Below, one piece after another: positions 51,304-61,550 of a stretch of DNA of 64,000 bases. The translations under genes and the position numbers were made by a program. This stretch comes from Cristatella mucedo (lineage: Eukaryota; Bryozoa; Phylactolaemata; Cristatellidae). How positions within the stretch are numbered: the first letter of the stretch is position 1; every line of letters starts with the position of its first letter. The notes under the pieces were generated by a model. The model made no database searches. It was not told the origin of the DNA and worked only from the letters and a program-made list of their open reading frames with translations. The DNA lies in assembly GCA_009760855.2 (NCBI GenBank), contig WPIO01000013.1, forward strand, positions 5,540,001 through 5,604,000, in the 5' to 3' direction.

Positions 51304-54300
51304 GTAAGCCCTGGCGTCAATCGCGCAGATCTTGTTTTTCGTCAGCGCTTGTTTTTTCGGTAGTTGTGATCGCTTTACTAAGGATCTTCCGTGCTTAAAT
51401 TGTTTATGAAATTTTCAAATAACAGGTCAGGTTTTAAAGTATGGAAACGGAAAGAGCGTTGACGACGTTGTGAGCCATCTTGCACAGAGGCTGTTCGATC
51501 AAGCACCGGCAGTGAGGACTGCTGTAATTAATGTCGTGGGAATGTGGCTACTGGACCTGCCAGATCGCTACTCGTACTTTCACAAACTGATGCCGTTGCT
51601 TCTCACAGGCTTGACCGACGAGCTTCCTGATATTTGTGAGCAAGCCTCCACGTTGTGGCATGACACAGGTCTGTTGATTTATAGGCATGTTACGGTTAAC
51701 CTGATTTGTGTGTGTGTTATGTGTGTGTGTGTGTGTGTTTGTGTGTGCGCGCACGTGCGCGATGGGTTTTTGTGTGCATGATGGAGACACATGCAGCTAT
51801 CCTAGCGAACGATTGCCTTGCAAATGGACCCCTATGCTGACGTTCGCACAGGCATAAAGTATATGAGGGAAAACGAAGATGACTTGAAAGAGCGTGAAGA
51901 CTTTGCTGCACCGGATTCCCTGCACTATCCTCCTGGAGGTAAAAGTGTTTGCACTTGCTCTCAATGCTTTATATGGGCTGCAAATGTCACTGCTACCGGT
52001 TGCTGCGCGTATCTGCCACAGCAGGCGACCTTGCGCTGAGTCAGCCTTAACAGATCATTTCAAAGTTTTCCTAGTGTTATGCACTTTGTTTTGCCAGAAA
52101 AGATTGGTTCACTTTATTTGACAAAACTCTCAAACAGTCATCCACCAGATTGGTCTGCTGGGGACAGCATATCCTGGCACCAGCTGTTACCAGCCAGAGT
52201 ACAGGCTTACTCACCATCTAATGCTAGATGGGTGGTTTCAATTGTCGGTCTGGTTGTTTGAGGCTGGGGAAAGGCCACAACTTTTTGGCTCTCTGGGGTT
52301 GTCGCAGTGAAAGCAGATTCTAGAGAAGTCGTAGAAAAGAGTGAGGCCTTGGTAAGGCCTCGTGGGAAGCATCTTGCCTGAGGAATGGCACTCCTCAAGA
52401 TATTTAATGGGTCATGCTGCAATGCAGGATTGGTTGTTCCTCACTCATTCGTCGTTCTTACCCCTAGTGCTCTACTGCCTTTATTTAATACTGTTTTTAC
52501 CTTGAAGCATTAGCACAGCTGGTAGACTAATCGTACTGGCCCCTGAGGCATTCCAGAAGATCATTATATATACTTTTTACCTGTTGGCATTATTGAATGC
52601 GTTTGCAAATGCCTTCGATATCTGACTCGCTTGGGGTTGGTATGAATTGTGAAGAGATTAGAAAAAGCAATATGTCCACGTTGGCTGCATGGATGCATTT
52701 TGACTCTGTTGCAGGAGGACAGAGTTTTGGTCATCAAATCGGCCTAATCTTGGCATAGATTGCACTGGTTTGCTGTTGCCTCCTAAGGGCACTAACCGAT
52801 GAGCAAACAGGCTGCAAACGTTCAGTGAGGTCGAAAGAATTCGGCAGCCAAATTATCACCAGATAGCAAAAATCCATTAAAAATATAAATATGTTGTTAT
52901 GCAAGCAGCTCATTGTCTGTGAACTCACTTTGCTGAGTCATAGTAGTTCCAACTTAGAAGATAACACTGCCCCATCTTGCCGCTTGATGGAAGCGAACCA
53001 TCTTGCCGATTGCTGGAGGGAAAGACGGACTTCCTTGCTTTAATTGGTAGCTATACTTATATAGAGAGCCTGTGCACTCACTTAGTTGAGTCATAGTAGA
53101 ATTATGCCTTTATTACAAGTCACTGTGTACAGTTTGCCGTCTTGCCACATGGCGGAGGGAAGGATGAACTTTCTCACTTTAATTAGATATTTTAGCCTTG
53201 CAGAAGTCGCTGGAGTTGGCAATGCCAGACTTCCCGTGTAGAAAGAGGGACTTGTGCCATTCGATACGGTTTTTGGTGTCAGAAACACTAAGGTTTTGGT
53301 GTCAGAAACACACAACAATCCTTTGAGCTTGTAAATTGTACAGCCCACCTCCCTTCCCCCTGCTAGCATCATTATCCGGCAACCAGCTGCCGAGAGCACA
53401 GACCACACAATATCTCTACTAACGAGCCAGCACTGCCGACTGGCAAGAGACTTGCCTGTAACCCAATCGTATTGCTGTCTCCAAGGCTGAAAATGTCAAT
53501 GTAGGAGACTGCATTTCTAGCTGCCTAACTGCCGGAAGTGGCTGTGCATCCTCTACAATTGCACAGGCAGCAGGTAACCAACAAATTTAGCTAGAACGTT
53601 TTTATAATAGCTCTCTTGTATGCAAGAGTCTTGCTTATCTGACCACTTCAATCGAGTTATGTAGTCTGAATCGTGGATGAAAAAAAATGCAGTGATGCAG
53701 TAGACGCGCTCCTTCAGACACACTTGTAGTCGGCTGCCCTGAGCAAGAGTAAGGTTTGACCCCCTCCCTTCCTCCTGGCTCCCTCGGTGCATCCGAGTGA
53801 TACGTATAGCTATGCCTTAGAATTCGTAGTTACTTCTGCAAAGTTGATTTCCTCCCCAAGTTAGAAGGTCTATCCTATCGATTAGCTGACTGGGTTTCAG
53901 TTTGCCGGCTCCCGGCTAGGCATCGTAACCCCCAGCTTCAAAACAGCACTGTGTGATACCGACTCCACAGCATTCTAAGCTGCTCGAAAATATTGCCTTC
54001 CAAAGTAGACGGATGTGGAGTGTTTCTCAGCCGCTGATCTAAGTCATCCGGTAAATGCTCTAGGGGGTTTTAATCAGGCGACTGACTTGGTCAATCTATG
54101 ACTGTAAAAGACGAGTCATACAGCTCGTTTTTCTGACTTTTAATTTACAATATGCTTTGGGTCATTATACTGCTCATACATATATTTATGTTCCAAGAGG
54201 CTTCTGGTAGACAGAATTACCACGTCCTGATGCACATCGAGGTACAAGTACTGGTCCATAACGCCAGGAATGAGAGGCAGTGACCAGAATGCCGACATCA

Positions 54301-57300
54301 AAAATAAGATTCACCCACCCCTTCATTATGCTGCAAACACTCCACACCTTTTCTTCTTCTGACATATTAGAAGCATGTTTTTTGTTTAAAAAAAGGAGCT
54401 GAAATGGTTCTTCTTTTAATTCCAATAGAACTAGCACTACTCTTTAACCATCCTTTGGGCGTGGCATTTAGCCCGCCCATTTCAGCCAGCTTCCAACCGT
54501 TTTACTCAGCCACGTGGCCTTCTACCTCCCCCTTCGTCATCGAAAAATGCTCCCACCGGCAAGTGGACCACGACGCACCGTTTGTCGGGCGACTGCCGTC
54601 GCCACAGTAGCTGGTTGCTGTGAGAGTGGCTTACAGATTGGCCTACTATGTTATGTAATGTCATATATCTCCATCTGTATCTCCACAAAGTCATAAAGAC
54701 CATGTGGGTGTTACGCAGGAGAGTTTTGTATAGCGCACTCACAGCCTTAGCGGCTTTCGGTACGCATTCGGTAGCCAACAGACTTCGTCTCACGCAACAA
54801 AAGAGAAAGTGGGAAGCATAGCAGAGTCAGGAGAGCAGTGAGTTGAGGCAGCAGTTGAGGTAGTGAGTAGCATGGAAGTAGCAGCTCAGGACCGCTGAAA
54901 AGGATGAGCCATAGTCGGCAGTAGGAGAGTCGTTGTCGTTGCGTAAGAATTGTGGAAGCGAGTTTCACAGTCTAGGACCTGCAGAGCTAAAGCTTCTGTC
55001 GCCAACGATCTTTAAGCAGAGGAATGGAACAGCTAATTTATTGTCCACACAGGATCTGAGGGCACGAACAGGCTGAAACTGATGCAGCAGTTCAGCTAAG
55101 GATCGATGGTTAATAATAATGACACATTTGTTATAGCGCCCTCAGAGAACTCAATCTCTTTCTAGGCACTTGACATTTGCTGTAAAGGAAGCATGGTCGA
55201 ATGGTTAATGGTAGCATGCTCAATGAACAATAAGCTTAACATGGTTAGAGGTGACATGCACAGGGTCAGCATGCAAATATGGTTAGTGGCAGCATGCACA
55301 GTGTCAGCACACGTAGCAGTTCAGCTAGGTACGAAGGAGCCAAGCCGTGGTAGGCCTTGTGGGTCAGCGTAAGAACCTTGCTCTGAATCCGTCGGTCAGC
55401 CGGAATCCATCTTAGCTCTTGTATGGGTCTGTGCACGGCTCATCAGTGAAAGGTCCATGGGCTGTGACTTGTTGTTTGAGGGCCCTAGGTGGCACGTCAG
55501 TTCGACTTGTACCCCTCCTAGCGTACTTAACCTGGTAAAATCTCATGCAGCCTTCACTCATGCCAAGAAGACAAACCTCGGTTGCAACTTCCTTGCTTCT
55601 GAAGTGATAGCACCTCGAGCTAATCGAACACGCATCTCTCTTTGGTCTGTGGAACTGTATTGCGGTAAAAATTATCACCGAGGAGGGTATATCGTGGAAA
55701 TCCCCTGCACTAGTTCGTGCATAAAAATGTTCACGACCATGTCATACACGGTCTATTTCTTAAAATTAGCTCGGAGTTTAAAAATTACAGTTTTTCTTGA
55801 TAGACCGATTGTATAGTATTTTTGCTAGTATGGTGCTATACTAGCCAGCTCGTTGATAACCATGGAATGTGGGGGTATTTTCTATTGCTATTCACTTCCT
55901 GGGCCACTAGGCCGCTTTCAGAGACCCAGGAAGTGTGTTTATTCGCGACGAGTGAATACCTACAGACGTCAGTGTGTGCGTGTGCATGTGTGCATGCTAG
56001 CTCAGCTAAGCCAGAATGACCTTGGCAGTTGTGTCGTTTGCTTGGGTGCTGGATTCCGGACTGCTGCGCTTTTGACAATGAATGGTCGGTTGACTGTGGT
56101 CGGTTACCCTCCCACCCTTGCCGCCGACGGTAGCCTCTGGGAGCTGCATGCTGTGACAACCGTGTCTCTCGTCCTTGACGGAGCTGTCTAGTTGGAGGAG
56201 AGCACTCGGCAGTTTACTAGGCACTCTGTTCTGGAGGAGCATCCGACGATAAGTCCCTCTCCCTCTGCCCCCCCCCCCCGACGCTCGGGTTCACGGTCGA
56301 GCGACCGCCGGTCTCGGACCGCTGGCACCAGCTCTCGCAGCCGACCCGGCCGTGCGTCGAACGTGTCCTCGCCTGCGCGGTGCACACGTTTGGCGGTAGC
56401 CGCCTCTGCAAGCCTCCCCCTGACTCACGCTGCTTGCTGTCGCTGGCCCCCCGGCTCGTTGCTCGAGGGCACGGAGAGTGCCCTCTGCTCGTCGCTCTCG
56501 TGCGCTCCACGGCCGGTGTTTTGCATCAGTCTGCTCTGGTCCCTCTTTGCAGTCGAGCGTCCCAACCTGGGCTGCCGCGAGCTGGTCTACCGCAACATGT
56601 CTAAGATCCTGCCTGGTCTGCTGAAGGACCTGCTCGACTGGGTGGCCGAGACGCGCAAGAAGTCGGCCGCGCTGCTCTACACGCTGCTCATCAACAGCGA
56701 GAGCAACTCGACGCAGCACGTGGCCGCCGTGCTCGAGGGCCTGTACAAGGCCAGTGCCGATGACGAACGCGACGTGGTCGCTTTTGTGAGTGGGAGAGGG
56801 AGTGCGTGCCGACGGGGCAGCGCCGTGGTCACGACGGCCCTCCACCCGCTGGTGGTGCCGGCGGTGCTGTTGCCGGCTGCATCTGCTGTCGCCGTCTGTC
56901 TTGCTACCCCCTCTCCACACGCTGCCCATTATGCGCGTGTGCACTAGCTTGCTCGCGCTGCAAAGTCCGCTCATTGTGGCGTGTCACTTGGGCGCTGTAT
57001 CGTCGGGGTTGTCGGTGTGTCATTTCTGGGCGCCGCCATTGCTGACGAGTGTGCTATCACTACTGTATGCTGGCACGTTAAGCTGCCCTTGTGCTCACTG
57101 CTCTATTCCGACGTTAGTTTCTTGAGCTCTTTTGCACAAGGTGCACAGAAAATTTCTTGAATATTTCTTGACTCATGTGGTCCGATCGGGTCCTACTAAC
57201 TGGTGGCTATGTTTATCTTCCGGTTTCTTTTAGCGTGCTTACCTATGCATGACTCTAGCTTGCTGTTGCATTCTTGATACCGAGCATGTCACTAATCCTT

Positions 57301-60300
57301 GGTTATTGATTTTCTTGCGGTGACTTGTAAGGCGCCTGGATGGAGATTTAGTTATCTTAGGGTGCTGTGCGAGTGGCTCGTTGTTTATTATTACTATTGC
57401 TATTATTATTATTATTACTATTAATCGCGTTGCTTCACGTTAATGCATTAGACCAGCTGTGGGGCCTCCCTATGCCGATACAGTGTCGGCACATCATAAC
57501 AGGCTTAAAGCCAATTCCGGTCGAAAGCTCGAGATGCCGTCGAGGCAGCAGTGAGAGTTCTACGAGTAGTAAGTGCTCGTTCGCGAGTATTAAGTGGCAC
57601 TGCTCAAGTCTGCCGATTCCGAGCTTCGTCGTTCTGCTCATCTTCAGCGCTGTAATGAGAGACGGTGCGAGAGTTTAGCTCAGCTGGCTAGAACTGCTCG
57701 CAGTGGTTTCTGCTGACCAGTGCGATCAGTGGTGCGGAGCGATCAGTGGTGCCGAGCACCGCAGCTCTACTGCGCTGCTCGGTACCATGCCATCTGCATT
57801 CGAGCGCACTCTGGTCGATCAAATCTAATTCATTTGTATAGCACCCCAAGAGAACTTAATCTCTATTCAGGCGCTTTTCTCATATGCCTCGGGTGCTCGA
57901 GCCCACGACCTCAGTCAGACCTTGGTCCCCGGGGCAAGCACCCTAACCACTGGACCAAACCAGATTGGCGATTCGTTCCGGAAGTCGAGGCATTTGCTTT
58001 TGCTTGCTCGTGCGAGAGAAGAAACGGGTGAAACCATCCCTGCCCCATTCCTGCTGGCACTCGGCCGGTGCCGTGCAACAAGTGATTCTGCGTTCATGCC
58101 GGCCTGTATACTATGCACACGACTAACTGTGCACAGAAGTTACTGAGTTACCGAGGAAGATCAAAGGAGCAAGATAATGCACTCAGTGCCAGCGCAGCTG
58201 GTCAGGCTGCGCATGCATTACAGTCAGTGCTGCTTGCCGGCAGGTATAAAAGAGAATGAGTTTATGCCATGTTGGTTCAACGGTTCCTCTCAACACGAGC
58301 AATCACCGATGAAAGTGTCGACAGTCAAGTTGTTGTGTAACTAGTGAGCATTCGTTCGTTTGCAGTCAAGCTCTAAAATAAATCGTTGCCTAAAGTAACG
58401 TATAATTTAAATTAGCCGGAAGTAGTTCGCCTGGTTATTTTCCGGTCTTCTGTAGTGTATTTCGGGTGTTACTGCCAGTGACTTGCTTCGAATGCCCGAA
58501 CAGCGGACTCGTTGCAACGTTGCAGGTGGAGAAATGCAGTGAGCTGATCGGCTACTTCGTCCGCCCTGAGGTGTGGGTGCGACTGGTGCTGACCTCTGTC
58601 GGCAATGCCGCCGGCAGCAGTGGTGGGCAGCTGCACGGCAGTCTGCTAGTCCTTGCAGCTGCAGTGGCCTCGTCGCAGCTGACGTCACTGCAGCCCTACG
58701 TCGGTGAAATTGCTGCAGTGCTGTCACGTGCTGACGTGTGCTGCACAATGCAGGTATGCTGACCCGCATGAAGTCCTTATCTGTGACATTGCGCACTGCT
58801 GCAACTGGCAGCAGAAATCGTTTTCCCTTATTCCTAGCTTGGATGTTGCCTGTCACGTGCTGTCAATCGCCTGCTTCATTGAACCCGTTTTTGCCATCCT
58901 CGAGTATTCTTGCACACTCGGAATTTAGAGTTTGCATGCTTGCAACATGTAATAATAGGGAAGAATTTTTTAGAGAACCCTAAGATTGATTAGTAATCCT
59001 AATATGTGCAATTGTAAAATGCATAAGCACACACACGACGATTTACATAGGTGAGCCATATGCTGTGAGGGGCAGGCCGGTTACTAGTTTTGCTTTAAAC
59101 GTCATGAAGTCATCAATGTCCTGATGTCATTCAGATGGTAGAAAAACTTCAGGCATTAGTTAGGTTCGTAGCAACTAAAGGCACGGTTGCCAAAGGATTT
59201 GAGGTCGGTTGTGGCCACGGCTAAACGACCCGAGAGAGGACATGTGGAGTAACTAGTCGAGATAGGTGCGCTGGAGCATGAGACTGAATGAACCTTAAAA
59301 GTCAATGATAGTACTTTGCAGTTGCTCCCTGATGGGGAGCCAGTGCAGGTCGGAGGGAGGTAACGTAAAGTGGCAGCTTCAGCGTGCATGGCAGGCATGC
59401 ATGCCTAGCCACCGATGTATGCACCTTCCCATAAGCACAATGTTACGTAGCTGAAAATTGGCTGACTTGTCTATGGAGCTGATGTGGTCATCTAGCCAAA
59501 GGTGACAGGATATCAAATGTGACAGGACATCTTGGCACAGAACATTAAAGTTCCGTGCAGGTTGACTCGACGATACGCTGGCTGAGCCCATTTTTTTGGT
59601 CAGGCTTTCTAGTTTCTGAGGAACACAAGGTCTGCCCTTTGCGATTAGCTTATATGCCGCATGCTGAAATTGCGCATGCTATATATCACTAGAAAGAGAT
59701 TTAGTTCACTTGCAGAATTGTAAAAATATTGTATTATTCGTACTGCTATTTTTATTAGGTTGGTTTAGTTGTTCATTTCAGGCAAGTTTGGCATTCGAGT
59801 GCATATGAATGCCTCAGGCGAACCCGATTCGTTTGCTCTACAGTGGCTGCCTCACAAGGCAGGTATTTATGTTGCTACAAATACTGGAACGCTGTGCTGT
59901 CTCAATCGTCGCTAACAATAGTTGTGTTTGCTATATGCTCTGCGGTAGCTCGAATATACAGACTCCGTGTCCCTCGAGATGCCACTCAGTGGTGCAGAGT
60001 GAGACTAGACGTCATTCGTGCTGTAACCTGTGCCCTGCCTTCTTTGGCCAGCGGCAGCAGCAATTCGGCTGCCGCTGAATGATGGAGGCCTGCCTGTGTG
60101 CAAATGGACCGCGCAAGCATACTGGTTCTGACCTGGTACGCTGCTTTTTATTCAGCTTCATGCTGCTGAGTGGAGGTCGTTTTTTGTCATGATGCCTGGC
60201 ACTGCTATGTGTAAGTACATCCAGCAGGTTTAAACCATGGAAGTGCTAAAATGCGACCTTGATCGGGGGGGGGGTAGGCCCTCCAATCGTAGGCAAGCTG

Positions 60301-61393
60301 ATGGAACTGGCTGGGTGGCTTGGTGCTCTGTGGGCGAATTAACTCGGAAACCCAACCCGTTTAGCTTGTAAGTTGCAACAAGTCTTTGTCAATCTACCCA
60401 CCAACGTGAGACGAACGCCAGAATCTGTCCGGATGTATGGCTGATGCAAATATCTTTCCTGTTCACCACCAAAAATTGTTTATTTTGACAGCAAGCAGCG
60501 CTAATGCCTGTCTGAAATAAGTTGGCATAAGTTGGTCACTGTAACTTACTTGCTGTTTTCCTGGTGAACCATTAAATGAACACTGACCCGTGCTGTGCTG
60601 CAAGATAGCCGCATGACCATGGATCTTACAAACAGCCTTTGCTGAATTGGATGACATTGCCCATTGTGTGAGGCTGTGTGTCCTGAAATTGTGCACATTC
60701 TGACTAAGCAATGGACATGCTTCCTATTCAGACGAATTGCCGATAGACCGAGATGTTGTTCTCTCGGAGCTGCGTGTAAATGTTTTAGTTCTTTTTCCAC
60801 GTTACCTATTCCGTGCTAATCGCAGCCTCGATCATGCTTCCTTTGCAGCAAATAGAAAGTGCTTAGAAAGAGATTCAGTTCCCTAAGGGTGCTATGTCAC
60901 ACGTATCATTATTATTATTATCATTATTATGCCGTTCGTTGCAGCCAAACGTTCAGCTCAAGCTGCTCCAGTCTTGCAAGGCGCTCGTGAGTGTCTGCAG
61001 CTCGAGCGCAGTGACAGTCAGCTTTCCACTGTTCAAGACCATCCTCACCGTGATGGCTCTGAGCAAAGACGACAGCATCAAGAAGAAGGTCGGTGCCCGC
61101 ATCGGCGAGCACTGGCAGCTTTTGCGACCGGCGAGCTTAATAACCGCGCGACCAGCCTGCTGCCTCTCTGTCGGTCAGCGATCGTCAGCTTTTGTGCACG
61201 GTGCTGGCGCTGTCTCGCCGGCCACGTGCTGTCCTATTCCATTTCTCGCCTGCCTCTCGGCCGAGGCGTCGACGGTACCTGCCGAGCTGGTTTGGTCCAG
61301 TGGTTAATGTGCTCCCCCTCCCCCGACCAAGGTCTGGCTGAGGTTTTGGGCTCGAGCCCCGAGGCATATGTGAAGCGCCTGAATAGAGATTAA

Positions 61394-61473
<80 letters not shown>

Positions 61474-61513
61474 TATATATATATATAGGGTATATATATA
61501 TATATATATATAG

Positions 61514-61550
<37 letters not shown>

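Larger units (their letters stand above)
51939..56552 (+). other. DNAAF5 intron 3, 4.6 kb
   Basis: Contains the diverged tandem duplication at 52.9-53.2 kb and LINE beta with nested LINE alpha (54.65-55.44 kb). A GC-rich open stretch before exon 4 (56192-56552) has no homology to DNAAF5 and ends in the exon 4 pyrimidine tract. Confidence 0.7.

Noticed and set aside
56192-56947. Plus-strand 251-codon open frame around DNAAF5 exon 4
   Set aside because: Only 56553-56785 matches DNAAF5; the rest is intron without homology, and clean splice sites bound the exon.
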